This document shows positions 33,692 through 41,399 of a DNA stretch of 59,711 bases, piece after piece. The notes beneath the pieces are model-generated. The model was not told the DNA's origin. It ran no database searches and worked only from the letters and a program-made list of their open reading frames with translations. The stretch covers positions 1 to 59,711 of the forward strand of contig JAPPGU010000061.1 of the NCBI GenBank assembly GCA_028821265.1, read 5' to 3'. Both the position numbers and the translations under genes were made by a program. How positions within the stretch are numbered: the stretch's first letter is position 1; each line of letters opens with the position of its first letter. Source of the DNA: a bacterium (GTDB lineage Bacteria > Actinomycetota > Acidimicrobiia > Spongiisociales > Spongiisociaceae).

Positions 33692-34945
33692 ATGCACGGG
33701 GAGTTCCGGAGGGTGGTGGTGACCGGTATGGGCGCCATCACCCCACTCGGTCACACTGTCGAAGAGACCTGGAAGGCGGCCCTGGCCGGCGAGTCCGGGA
33801 TCGGTCCGATCACCCAGTTCGACCCTTCCGGCGTCCAGACCAAATTCGCCGGCGAGGTGCGCGGTTGGGATCCGGAACTCGTCATCCCCAGGCGGGAGGC
33901 CCGCCGGCTCGACCGCTCGGCGCAGCTCTTCGTGAGCGCCGCCCAGCAGGCCATGGACGAATCCGGTCTCGACTTCGTGGCCGACAGTTCGGACTCCCAC
34001 CGGGCCGGGGTGGTGGTCGGCTCCGGCCTCGGGGGGATGCTGTCCTTCGACAACCACATCAAGGTGATGATGGACCGGGGGGCTTCCCGGATCAGCCCGC
34101 TGGCGGTAACGATGATCATCCCCAACGAGGCGGCCGGGGTGGCTTCCATCCGCTTCAACATGCGCGGGCCGGTGACCTGCGTGGTGACGGCGTGCGCGGC
34201 ATCTGCCAACGCCATCGGCGACGCCGCCGAGCTAATCCGGCGGGGCGCCGCCGATGTCATGCTGGCGGGTGGCGCCGAGGCCACCATCTGCGAATTCGGC
34301 ATCGGATCCTTCAACAGCAGCAAGGCGCTCAGCACCCGTAACGATGATCCGACCGGCGCCTCCCGCCCGTTCGATGCGAATCGGGACGGCTTCGTCATGT
34401 CGGAGGGCGGCGTATGCGTGATACTCGAGGATCGTGAGCGGGCTCTGGCCAGGGGTGCTCGGATCCATGCCGAGGTGATCGGGTACGGGATGACCTCCGA
34501 CGCCCATCACGTGACCCTGCCCCGTCCGGGCGGGGCAGGGGCGGCGCGGGCAATGGAGGCCGCCCTCGACTCGGCCGGCCTGGAGCCGGAGCAGCTGGGT
34601 TACATAAACGCCCACGGCACGTCGACCAAGGCCAACGACGTCACCGAGACGCAAGCGATCAAGCTGGCTCTGGGGGAGAAGGCGGCCCGGGCCGTCCCCG
34701 TCTCGTCCACCAAGTCGATGACCGGACACCTGATGGGCGGCGCCGGCGCCGTGGAGTCGATCTTCTGCATCCAGGCGATCAACCACGGGATCATCCCGCC
34801 CACCATCAACTACACCACACCCGATCCCGACTGCGATCTCGACTACGTTCCCAACGAGCCGCGCGAGGCCGAAGTGGAATACGCCATGACCAACTCTTTC
34901 GGGTTCGGCGGGCACAACGTGGTGCTCATCTTCGGACCGGGCTAG
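33692..34945 (+). CDS. fabF: Beta-ketoacyl-ACP synthase II
   Basis: A 417-residue elongating condensing enzyme. The Cys-His-His triad is Cys168 (VVTACAASANA), His308 (NAHGTSTKAND) and His346 (MTGHLMGGAGA). GFGGHN is present at the C-terminus. It is 23 bases after acpP and ends the cluster; the convergent membrane protein gene begins three bases beyond. FabB is excluded by the KASII-like acpP-fabF order, and CLF by the active-site Cys. Confidence 0.95.
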   Translation: MHGEFRRVVVTGMGAITPLGHTVEETWKAALAGESGIGPITQFDPSGVQTKFAGEVRGWDPELVIPRREARRLDRSAQLFVSAAQQAMDESGLDFVADSSDSHRAGVVVGSGLGGMLSFDNHIKVMMDRGASRISPLAVTMIIPNEAAGVASIRFNMRGPVTCVVTACAASANAIGDAAELIRRGAADVMLAGGAEATICEFGIGSFNSSKALSTRNDDPTGASRPFDANRDGFVMSEGGVCVILEDRERALARGARIHAEVIGYGMTSDAHHVTLPRPGGAGAARAMEAALDSAGLEPEQLGYINAHGTSTKANDVTETQAIKLALGEKAARAVPVSSTKSMTGHLMGGAGAVESIFCIQAINHGIIPPTINYTTPDPDCDLDYVPNEPREAEVEYAMTNSFGFGGHNVVLIFGPG

Positions 34946-34948
34946 AAA

Positions 34949-35470
34949 CTACCGACCTCGGCGGGCGCGCAGGGCGATGAGTGTGATCGCCAAGCCTACG
35001 GTGCCCACCAGCGCCACCGCGGCCAGGGCGAGGAGCAGCCACAGAACGAGGGGAACGCGTCCCGTCAGGGCGCCCACGCCCAGCGCCACCGCGCCCAGCA
35101 CGAAAGTCGCGCCGGCTCCGACCACCATCCCCACCAGAGCCATGTCCCACAGGGATCCCCGCCGGCCGCGGTCGCCATCGAGCCGGCCGTCATCCTCCGT
35201 CTCGCGGGCATCCTGAGGTGCGGAGAGGTTACCGTCGGCCGCATCGCGGCTCTCCGACCGCCACTCTCTCAGGGATCGGTCGGCGAGAACCACCACGATT
35301 CCCACCCCGCCGGCGGCGACGAGCGCCGACACCGCCGCGACCAACAGGATGGAAAGGCTCTCGCACGAGCTGTCGAGGCATCCCACGCGGGCCACGGTCC
35401 CGCCGATGAATCCTCCGATCAGCCCGGCCAGCCCGACCGGCACTGCGAAGGTGTAGCGCGGGCGGACCAT
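34949..35470 (-). CDS. Hypothetical membrane protein, about four helices
   Basis: A 173-residue protein with hydrophobic helices at about 6-27, 40-63, 108-138 and 140-168. A charged cytoplasmic-looking loop rich in Asp, Glu and Arg lies at 70-107. The first loop has a cysteine pair (GCLDSSCES). I start at the ATG at 35470, two bases after the stop of the upstream membrane protein gene; longer frames upstream are shadows of that gene. Family not recognised. It is likely one operon with its neighbour. Confidence 0.72.
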   Translation of the reverse strand: MVRPRYTFAVPVGLAGLIGGFIGGTVARVGCLDSSCESLSILLVAAVSALVAAGGVGIVVVLADRSLREWRSESRDAADGNLSAPQDARETEDDGRLDGDRGRRGSLWDMALVGMVVGAGATFVLGAVALGVGALTGRVPLVLWLLLALAAVALVGTVGLAITLIALRARRGR

Positions 35471-35472
35471 CC

Positions 35473-36234
35473 TCAGTCGCGCTCGTCCAGGGGCCGTCCC
35501 GACCGGCTGTATCCGGCCGCCTCCATGAGGCCCGGCGGGGTCACTTCGGGCAGGATCGATACGGGCTTGCCGCGTCGCGGCCGCGGGGGTTCGGTGGCCA
35601 GACGGGCATCTGGTGTCCACGCGAGGCAGGTCAGCACCGCCGTGGTAGCGACGAGCAACGTCGCCGCCCAGGGGACCAGCCCGACCGAGGCGAGCACGCC
35701 CAGCGGCAACAGGCCTAGGCGGACCACCCACAGGGACCCCTTGACGGCCCGGGCGTAGGCCCATCCCACCACCAGCCCGAACCCCACCAGGATCCAGCCA
35801 CCGACCGTGACCTCGGGCGCTCCCAACCGGCCGGCGACACCAGGGAGCCACACCAGTCCCAGCGCCAGAGCCGTGGCCGCAGCCGGCACCCGGTCGGCCT
35901 TCACCGGACTGAACCACTCGTCAAGCGAGCGTGTCCAGGCCAGCCCCGTTCCCGCCGCGCCGGTCGACAGCGCCAGACCCCAGAGGACGCCGATCGGCGT
36001 CAGGAGGGCCGTCAGCGCCCAGCCGGCTCCGATGACGGCGAGCGAGATACGGACCCAGCGTCCTGGCGATAGGAGCATGGCCACCACGAGCACGGCGGCC
36101 TCGATCACGAACCCCATGGTCACCAGCGGGGCGGCGCCGACTCCCCAGGGCGACGTTCCGAACAGGACCTGTGCAGCCCAGAGCAGCCCGCTCAGGAGGA
36201 CGAGAACCGCGGCCAGCGACACCCTATACGGCAT
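35473..36234 (-). CDS. Hypothetical polytopic membrane protein
   Basis: A 253-residue protein with about seven hydrophobic segments from residue 8 to 208 and a soluble Pro/Arg-rich tail of about 45 residues (LATEPPRPRRGKP, then ILPEVTPPGLMEAAGYS). No family motif is recognised. The start ATG at 36234 is where hydrophobicity begins; the frame extends upstream only as a shadow of the Nudix gene. It is divergent from the Nudix gene by about 50 bases and reads into the next membrane protein. Confidence 0.72.
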   Translation of the reverse strand: MPYRVSLAAVLVLLSGLLWAAQVLFGTSPWGVGAAPLVTMGFVIEAAVLVVAMLLSPGRWVRISLAVIGAGWALTALLTPIGVLWGLALSTGAAGTGLAWTRSLDEWFSPVKADRVPAAATALALGLVWLPGVAGRLGAPEVTVGGWILVGFGLVVGWAYARAVKGSLWVVRLGLLPLGVLASVGLVPWAATLLVATTAVLTCLAWTPDARLATEPPRPRRGKPVSILPEVTPPGLMEAAGYSRSGRPLDERD

Positions 36235-36282
36235 GGCCCCATTCTGGCGCGCCGTCTCCCCGAACAGAAGCCGACCGGTACG

Positions 36283-36825
36283 ATGGCCGCCGTGGAATCG
36301 AGAGACGAGGGCGGGTGGCCGGGAGAAGCCGTCTACTGTCCCGCCTGCGGGGCCGAGCTCGACCGGGCAGAGTTGTACGGTCGGGAGCGGGGGGTGTGCC
36401 CGGATTGTGGCCGCATCGACTTCCGGGCGCCGCAGCTGGCGGCCGCGGTGCTGCTCCGGGACCGTGCCGGCCGGGTGTTGCTGGTCGAGCGGGGGCCTGG
36501 GGCCACCCGGTCCGGGCGATGGTCCATTCCGGCCGGCTACGTGGACTACGGCGAGGACGTGCGCGAGGCCGCGGCCCGCGAGCTCCTCGAGGAGACCGGA
36601 CTGGTCGCGACCATCGGCCCTCCGGTCTTCGTCGCCACCAACTTCCACGATCCGGCCAAGGTGAGCGTGTGCATATGGTTCGCCGGCACCGCCGCGGACG
36701 GAGAGGCGGTCGCCGGGTCGGATGCCTCGGACATCGGCTGGTTCGCGCTGGATGACCTGCCCGAGCTGGCGTTCGAGACGGACACCGCCCTGATCGAGCA
36801 GCTCCGCACCGGAGATACGGTCTAG
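36283..36825 (+). CDS. Nudix hydrolase with N-terminal zinc ribbon
   Basis: A 180-residue protein. Residues 18-43 form a zinc ribbon with two CPxCG knuckles (CPACG and CPDCG), resembling NudC/NADH pyrophosphatase-type proteins. The Nudix box is GYVDYGEDVREAAARELLEE with TGL next. The substrate could be NADH, ADP-ribose or another nucleoside diphosphate derivative. It converges on and overlaps by four bases the histidine phosphatase gene. Confidence 0.88.
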   Translation: MAAVESRDEGGWPGEAVYCPACGAELDRAELYGRERGVCPDCGRIDFRAPQLAAAVLLRDRAGRVLLVERGPGATRSGRWSIPAGYVDYGEDVREAAARELLEETGLVATIGPPVFVATNFHDPAKVSVCIWFAGTAADGEAVAGSDASDIGWFALDDLPELAFETDTALIEQLRTGDTV

Positions 36826-37421
36826 CAACTAGGCGCTACTCGAGAGGCTTGGCGCCATCCTGCGGATCGTGACAGGCTGATCACCTCGCAATGGCGAGGC
36901 TTGTCCTGATGGAGCCGGCCCAGGTGCTGCTTGGTCAGCTGCAGCCGGGCTGCCTGGATCGGATCCTGATGGGACACCACCACGACCTCTTGCCCGGAGT
37001 GGCGATCGGCCAGGTGGTCGACCGCTCTCCCGACCCGAAGGGCCAGTTCCGTAACCGACTCGGGAGCGAAGTCCAGCCCAACGGGGTCGTTCAGGTAGGC
37101 GCCTAGCTCCCCGGGGAAATGGATGTCCAGATCCGCCCAGGGCAGGCCGGCCCACCTGCTCATCAACGCCCACTCGGTCACCTCCGGCAGCACGAGCGGC
37201 TCGAGCCTGTGCGGGAGGGCGATGACCTGCGCCGTCTCGCGGGCCCGAGCCAGCGGCGACGCGTAGACGGCGCCGATCGGATGCGCTGCCAGATGAGTAC
37301 CTGCCCAGGTGGCCTGGCGCCGCCCCCCTTCGCTCAATCCGAATCCGGCCAGGTCGGCGTACACGACCTGGTCAGGGTTGTCGACCTCGCCGTGCCTGAC
37401 CAGATGCACAACCGATACCAT
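36822..37421 (-). CDS. Histidine phosphatase (phosphoglycerate mutase-like)
   Basis: A 199-residue protein. The catalytic phosphohistidine is in VHLVRHGEVDN at the N-terminus; the second histidine is in VVVVSHQDPIQAA, and ASPLARARETA is the intermediate motif. I start at the ATG at 37421, where the first strand begins. The substrate is open: cofactor-dependent mutase, alpha-ribazole phosphatase or another phosphoester hydrolase; the short length favours a phosphatase. Confidence 0.85.
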   Translation of the reverse strand: MVSVVHLVRHGEVDNPDQVVYADLAGFGLSEGGRRQATWAGTHLAAHPIGAVYASPLARARETAQVIALPHRLEPLVLPEVTEWALMSRWAGLPWADLDIHFPGELGAYLNDPVGLDFAPESVTELALRVGRAVDHLADRHSGQEVVVVSHQDPIQAARLQLTKQHLGRLHQDKPRHCEVISLSRSAGWRQASRVAPSC

Positions 37422-37470
37422 CCATCCAGCGTACTGTCCGATCCGCTCCGGGCCTCCGCGCACCAGGAGG

Positions 37471-37495
37471 TTCACCCTGTGAATACGGTGTGAAC
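37471..37495. promoter_or_regulatory. Inverted repeats in the DUF3040 / phosphatase intergenic region
   Basis: TTCAC-CCT-GTGAA (37471-37483) is a perfect 5-bp palindrome, and a second GTGTGAAC half-site (37488-37495) follows. It lies about 50 bases before the divergent phosphatase ATG, where an operator would sit. No regulator is assigned. Confidence 0.35.
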
Positions 37496-37603
37496 ACGGC
37501 GCGTGAGTCCTCCACGCTTTGCGACATGCTCGCGACTTCGTGGTCCCTGAACATCGTTGCAGCACGGGTCGGACTGCGGGCTACGCAGTGCTCCGGGCTT
37601 GCG

Positions 37604-37609
37604 TATACT
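37604..37609 (+). promoter_or_regulatory. -10 element for the DUF3040 gene
   Basis: TATACT lies 34 bases before the ATG at 37643. No clear -35 stands 17 bases upstream. The 220-base gap from the phosphatase gene otherwise holds only the inverted repeats described at 37471-37495. Confidence 0.4.
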
Positions 37610-37642
37610 GCATAGCGATGGACACGGACCGGAGCAGCTTCG

Positions 37643-37975
37643 ATGCCATTGAATGAGCGGGAGCAGCAGATCCTCGACGAGATCGAGCGCCAGTTTCAAG
37701 CCGAAGACCCGGACTTCACCAAACGTACTTCCTCCTTGAACCGCATTCCCCAGTGGTATCTACGCGTAGCGGTTGCCGGAGTTGTGGTCGGCTCACTGGT
37801 CCTACTCGTCACGTTTTCCTTCAACACCGTGGTGGCGGTGGGGGGATTCTGCGTGCTGTTGCTGTCAACGGCGACTCTGATCCGGATCCTCCGGCTCACG
37901 ACCCGGGTGCCGGGTCAGCCGATGCGGGATTTTCTGCCAAATGGCCGAAACTCCCGTTGGCCATTTGGGCGCTGA
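37643..37975 (+). CDS. DUF3040 membrane protein
   Basis: A 110-residue protein. The start MPLNEREQQILDEIERQF is the actinobacterial DUF3040 signature (an amphipathic helix). AEDPDF follows, then two transmembrane helices at about 42-60 and 64-84 and a basic tail. Such proteins are usually found near mraZ and division genes in actinobacteria, which fits the placement about 3 kb upstream of mraZ. Function unknown. A perfect hairpin lies in its last codons. Confidence 0.85.
   Translation: MPLNEREQQILDEIERQFQAEDPDFTKRTSSLNRIPQWYLRVAVAGVVVGSLVLLVTFSFNTVVAVGGFCVLLLSTATLIRILRLTTRVPGQPMRDFLPNGRNSRWPFGR
37937..37968 (+). terminator. Hairpin within the end of the DUF3040 gene
   Basis: CCAAATGGCC (37937-37946) and GGCCATTTGG (37959-37968) are perfect 10-bp arms, extended by a G-T and an A-T pair to 12 bp with an 8-base loop. 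It ends four bases before the stop codon, so a terminator encoded in coding sequence is likely. No T tract follows. Confidence 0.55.
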
Positions 37976-38105
37976 GCGCTCGTACAGGTTAGGATTCGCG
38001 GACCCCTCGCGGCGGAGGCTTCGACCAATTGAGCTTGACATCGCAGTTGCCTCTGCCAGGTTGCGGGCACGGTACGACACGGCTTAAGAGACTCCGGTAG
38101 CACTG

Positions 38106-38621
38106 GTGCCCCGGAGATCCCAGGGAGATAAGTTGTTGCAAGAAGGCTTCAATTCCGAGGATGCCTCGAGACTGACCGGAGCCACCCAATCCCAACTTCG
38201 CTACTGGGACAAGTTGCGCCTGGTGCAGCCCTCCATCCAGAGCACGGACGGACGTCCGGGTAAGCGGAGGAAGTACTCGTTCCGGGACCTGGTGATGCTG
38301 CGGGTAGTGGTCACGCTCAAGTCCAACGGCTTGTCGCTCCAGCGGATCGGGCGGGCTTGGAACTACCTGCGGCGGCAGGGGGTCGACCCTAGGGACGTGA
38401 AGCTCGTGACCGACGGCGAAACCATCTTCTCCGTGGAGCCTGACAACCTGTTGGACCTCCTTCGAGGTCAGCTGTCCTTCTTCGTGGAGCTGGACAAGCT
38501 GACCAACAAGGTCGACGAGGACACGACCCATTTCGAACTGAATCGGGATCAGTTCCTGCACCACGTCGAGAAGAGCCGCCAATCCGTCCAGGACCAACTC
38601 GACGAGGCGGTCGGGACCTGA
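38106..38621 (+). CDS. MerR-family transcriptional regulator
   Basis: A 171-residue regulator. The winged helix-turn-helix begins FNSEDASRLTGATQSQLRYW and continues with GRPGKRRKYSFRDLVMLRV. The C-terminal part (residues 95-170) is helical and probably dimerises; there are no cysteines to bind metal. A GTG at 38106 is the longest start, but GGGAGA at 38123-38128 points to TTG at 38136, which would remove ten residues before the HTH. It is followed in four bases by a hypothetical gene. The effector is unknown. Confidence 0.82.
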   Translation: MPRRSQGDKLLQEGFNSEDASRLTGATQSQLRYWDKLRLVQPSIQSTDGRPGKRRKYSFRDLVMLRVVVTLKSNGLSLQRIGRAWNYLRRQGVDPRDVKLVTDGETIFSVEPDNLLDLLRGQLSFFVELDKLTNKVDEDTTHFELNRDQFLHHVEKSRQSVQDQLDEAVGT

Positions 38622-38625
38622 GATC

Positions 38626-38892
38626 GTGCCTGGCAGCTACCTGGCCGGGCGCATGGGCACCGTATTCCTCAGGGTGGCGGTCCGCCATCCGTCCCTTGCC
38701 TGGGAGGCGATCCGGTTGGCGGCGGCGACGGCCGCTCCCGGCTGGTTCAGGAAGGCGCCGTTCGTGCCCCGGCCGGAGCCCGGTTACCTCGACTGGCGCA
38801 TGCTGACCGCCTACGGCCGGCCCGATTCCACCCCGACCGAGAGGGAAGTGGAGGAGTTCCTCCGGTGGCGTCGAACCCTCCGCCGTCTCTAG
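38626..38892 (+). CDS. Hypothetical small protein downstream of MerR regulator
   Basis: An 88-residue basic protein starting with a GTG four bases after the merR-like stop, so probably co-translated. It contains FRKAPFVPRPEPGYLDWRML, then TAYG, then an acidic-basic helix near the end (EREVEEFLRWRRTLRRL). No transmembrane helix is convincing. I do not recognise the family; it may be a conserved partner of the regulator. It converges on the thioredoxin-like gene. Confidence 0.6.
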   Translation: MPGSYLAGRMGTVFLRVAVRHPSLAWEAIRLAAATAAPGWFRKAPFVPRPEPGYLDWRMLTAYGRPDSTPTEREVEEFLRWRRTLRRL

Positions 38893-38902
38893 CGACTAAC
38901 GA

Positions 38903-39478
38903 CTAGAAACCAGGTTCGTTACCGGGCTTCCATTTGATGGAGCACCCCATGGAGGGATACTGCTTCCCGGCTACGGGACGGTCCTCCAGGACGGCGTCGA
39001 GGGCGGCTCGCAGGTCCTCCCCGGTCACCGGTACGCCCGAACCCGGTCGTGCTCCGTCGAACTGTCCTCGATAGACGAGGGTTCGCTCCGGCCCGAACAG
39101 GAAGAAGTCCGGGGTGCACATCGCCGTGTAGCTCGTGGCTACTTCCTGGGTCTCGTCATAGAGCACCGGGAACAGGTAGCCCCGCCGGCGCGCCACCTTC
39201 CCGAGCATGTCGGGCGCATCGTCCGGATAGCCCACGGCGTCGTTGGCGCTGATGCCGACGATGGCCACGTCGGCCCCGGCGTAGTCCCGGCCGAAGTCGA
39301 CGAGTCCCTGCTGGATGTGGACCACGTACGGGCAGTGGTTACAGATGAACATGACCACGAGCGCCTTGTTACCGGCGACATCGTGGAGGCTGATCCGGTT
39401 ACCGCTCACCGTGTCCGGAAGGTCGAAGCCGGGCGCCGGGGTTCCCAGCGCGAGCATCGCGGATGTTGCTGCGGGCAT
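38903..39478 (-). CDS. Thioredoxin-fold / AhpC-TSA-like protein
   Basis: A 191-residue thioredoxin-fold protein. After FDLPDTVSGNRISLHDV comes VVMFICNHCPYVVHIQQG with Cys46 and Cys49 in a CNHC motif. A later cysteine lies in TAMCTPDFFLFG. It belongs to the prokaryotic peroxiredoxin-like group often called thioredoxin family protein. There is no signal peptide, so it is cytoplasmic. It probably acts in thiol redox or peroxide reduction. Confidence 0.85.
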   Translation of the reverse strand: MPAATSAMLALGTPAPGFDLPDTVSGNRISLHDVAGNKALVVMFICNHCPYVVHIQQGLVDFGRDYAGADVAIVGISANDAVGYPDDAPDMLGKVARRRGYLFPVLYDETQEVATSYTAMCTPDFFLFGPERTLVYRGQFDGARPGSGVPVTGEDLRAALDAVLEDRPVAGKQYPSMGCSIKWKPGNEPGF

Positions 39479-39542
39479 GTCGGTTACCTCGATCTCAAGA
39501 GGTCGGCAAGGTTATCACGGGCGCCGACCGTCTCCGGCGCCG

Positions 39543-40049
39543 TCAGGCCGGCTCGGCCAGGAGGTAAGGGACCCACTGCGGGTCCCTGGACTTGCTCAGG
39601 GCGGCGTACAGCCATCCCTGGTAGCTGGGTGTGACCGGGGTCCGGGTTAGCTTGAGGCCGGCCTGCTCGGGCAGCCGGCTTCCCTTCCGGACATTGCAGC
39701 GCCGGCAGCAGGCCACCACGTTCTCCCACGTATGCTTGCCGCCCCGGGCCTTGGGCACCACGTGATCGAGGCTCTCGGCGGGCGAGCGGCAGTACTGGCA
39801 CCGGTGGTGGTCCCGGGCAAAGACCGCAGTCCTCGTGAGCGGGACGCGGCGGTGGTAGGGGACCTTCACGTAGTCGCGCAGCCGGACCACGGAGGGGACC
39901 TCGAACTTGTGGTCCGCGCTCCTCCATACCAGGTTGGTTGCGGCCACGGTGTCCGCCTTGGAGCGCAGTACCAGCACTATGGCGCGCCGGGCGCTCACGA
40001 TGGAGAGCGGCTCGTAAGTTGCGTTCAGAACCAGTGCTCGCTCTGCCAA
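39543..40049 (-). CDS. HNH endonuclease family protein
   Basis: A 168-residue protein. VFARDHHRCQYC, the His-bearing ESLDHVVPKARGG, then TWENVVACCRRCNVRKG give the HNH fold with four zinc-binding cysteines. The N-terminal LVLNATYEPLSIVSARRA is typical of chromosomal actinobacterial HNH proteins of unknown target. It is not near phage genes, so it is unlikely to be a homing endonuclease. It lies between the thioredoxin-like and Fur-family genes, all on the minus strand. Confidence 0.85.
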   Translation of the reverse strand: MAERALVLNATYEPLSIVSARRAIVLVLRSKADTVAATNLVWRSADHKFEVPSVVRLRDYVKVPYHRRVPLTRTAVFARDHHRCQYCRSPAESLDHVVPKARGGKHTWENVVACCRRCNVRKGSRLPEQAGLKLTRTPVTPSYQGWLYAALSKSRDPQWVPYLLAEPA

Positions 40050-40163
40050 CCGGATACCTCTTCAGCTCGGGGTAACCATACCAAGCCGGCGGGGCTGCTT
40101 TCGGGCCCGCGGGACGTGTCCGGGAGGGCGGCTCGGAACGCCCGCCCCGGCTATCCGGTGTTG

Positions 40164-40613
40164 CTAACCGGACCCGGCGCAGGAGGCGCAAACGCCATCG
40201 ATCTCGAAGGAATGGCCGGCGGCCGTGAATCCCTTCTCCTCGGTCGCCGCCGACACCAGCGAGTCGATTATCGACTCGGTGTGCTCGGTCAACTCGATGT
40301 CGTCGATGGTTCCACATGACCTGCATATCAGGTGGTGGTGATGCCCCATCAGCCACTCCGCCAGTTCGTAGCGGATGTTCCCGCCCCTGCCATGGTGGGG
40401 GACCAGGATGCCGAGGTCGGACATGGTCGTCAAGGTGCGGTATATGGAGGACATGGGCACCGCTTCCTCCAGGTCCCCGTGCAGATCCCGGGCCGAGCGT
40501 GGGCCGTCGGATTGCTGCAAGGCCTGGACGAGGAGACGCCGTCCCTTGGTATAGCGAACCTCGGCCGAATTGAGACGCAACATCACCTGTTGCTCGATCT
40601 GTGAGGTCGCCAT
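40164..40613 (-). CDS. Fur-family metal-responsive repressor
   Basis: A 149-residue regulator of the Fur family (Fur/Zur/PerR). The N-terminal winged helix runs to about residue 80 (RYTKGRRLLVQALQQ, SSIYRTLTTMSDLGI). The dimerisation domain starts GHHHHLICRSCG with the metal-binding histidines and first CxxC, and CASC near the end is the second structural zinc pair. Zur is a plausible subtype, but metal specificity cannot be fixed from sequence. TGAGGA lies just before the ATG at 40613. It is divergent from mraZ with about 300 bases between. Confidence 0.87.
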   Translation of the reverse strand: MATSQIEQQVMLRLNSAEVRYTKGRRLLVQALQQSDGPRSARDLHGDLEEAVPMSSIYRTLTTMSDLGILVPHHGRGGNIRYELAEWLMGHHHHLICRSCGTIDDIELTEHTESIIDSLVSAATEEKGFTAAGHSFEIDGVCASCAGSG

Positions 40614-40751
40614 GGGGTCCTCAGGGGATTAGCCGGCCGGTTCTCTCGGGTGGTGCCAGGCCGGAGCGACCGTTGCCGTTCCGCGTATCTTGACACCGGT
40701 TCTCATCCTAGCCCGCCGGGCTTCGGCCCTTCCCGGGCACCTTCTCCACGC

Positions 40752-40774
40752 CGGCCGGGCGGTACGCCCGGCCG
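40752..40774. repeat. Perfect inverted repeat with 3-base loop
   Basis: CGGCCGGGCG (40752-40761) and CGCCCGGCCG (40765-40774) are 10-bp perfect arms around GTA. It lies between two divergent genes, so a terminator would have no gene to end; an operator or an RNA element upstream of mraZ are the alternatives. Confidence 0.6.
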
Positions 40775-40831
40775 ATCCGGACGTGCATGACCCACCGATT
40801 TCCGGCTGGTGTCAATTTGTGTAAGAATAGT

Positions 40832-40856
40832 GTCGTCGAGTGGGAGGAAGTGGTAG
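40832..40856 (+). promoter_or_regulatory. Candidate MraZ-binding repeats upstream of mraZ
   Basis: GTGTC (40832), GTGGG (40842) and GTGGT (40852) recur with an exact 10-base period, each preceded by A. MraZ in other bacteria represses its own dcw promoter by binding TGGGN repeats spaced by about ten bases. The middle unit matches best and the first poorly. They lie just downstream of the possible -10, 54 bases before the ATG. Confidence 0.55.
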
Positions 40857-40909
40857 ACTTCGGATCCCAGTTCCCCTGATCGACAGCGGACGGTACTACG
40901 AGCGGAGCG

Positions 40910-41359
40910 ATGAAGGAACGACGCCAGGAGTTTCTAGGCGAGTTGTCGCGGAAGGTCGACGGCAAGGGTCGCGTGGTGCTCCCGGCCGAATACCGCGATT
41001 TGCTCGACGGCGACTTCTACGTGACCAGGGGTCGAGACCGCTGCCTGTACGTGTTCCCGTGGGAGGTGTGGGAGAGGAGAAAGAGAGCACTCGGGCAGCT
41101 CGACGAGGCGAGTGCCGCGGGCCGGGCCGAGGTGCGGGCCTTCTTCTCCGGCGCCACCCGTCCCGATCTCGATTCGGCCGGCCGGGTTCAACTCTCGTTC
41201 CGGTTGCGCGAGTACGCCGGGCTCTCGCAGGATGTGATCTTCGTAGGGGCCGGCGAGTACGCCGAAATTTGGGCCGCGGAGGCGTGGGCCCGCTACCAAC
41301 CATCGGCCATGGCGGCCTATTCCGGAGGACAGGAGAAATCACCACAGCTCGACGACTGA
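40910..41359 (+). CDS. mraZ: Transcriptional regulator MraZ
   Basis: A 149-residue protein with two AbrB-like (swapped hairpin) DNA-binding halves. The first has the family signature FLGELSRKVDGKGRVVLPAE (residues 8-27) and the second DSAGRVQLSFRLREYAGL near residue 87. It caps the dcw cluster and is thought to regulate the operon by binding repeats upstream. Its length is normal. A short GGAG lies about five bases upstream of the ATG. Confidence 0.95.
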   Translation: MKERRQEFLGELSRKVDGKGRVVLPAEYRDLLDGDFYVTRGRDRCLYVFPWEVWERRKRALGQLDEASAAGRAEVRAFFSGATRPDLDSAGRVQLSFRLREYAGLSQDVIFVGAGEYAEIWAAEAWARYQPSAMAAYSGGQEKSPQLDD

Positions 41360-41376
41360 CACCAGACAAACCCACC

Positions 41377-41399
41377 GGCACGATGACCTGCTCATTGCC
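41377..41399 (+). promoter_or_regulatory. Competing upstream hairpin before rsmH
   Basis: GGCA (41377-41380) pairs with TGCC (41396-41399) and ATGA (41383-41386) with TCAT (41392-41395), with a 2-base bulge and a 5-base loop. It uses seven bases of the left arm of the larger RBS-sequestering stem, so the two structures exclude each other. It would form first during transcription. Confidence 0.45.

Larger units (their letters stand above)
40614..40909. other. Divergent intergenic region between fur-family gene and mraZ
   Basis: About 300 bases with no gene. It contains TTGACA at 40690-40695 on the plus strand without a paired -10, a short inverted repeat AGCCCG/CGGGCT at 40710-40722, a strong hairpin at 40752-40774 and MraZ-like boxes at 40832-40856. 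A possible mraZ -10 (TAAGAA at 40824-40829) has only a poor -35. Confidence 0.6.
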
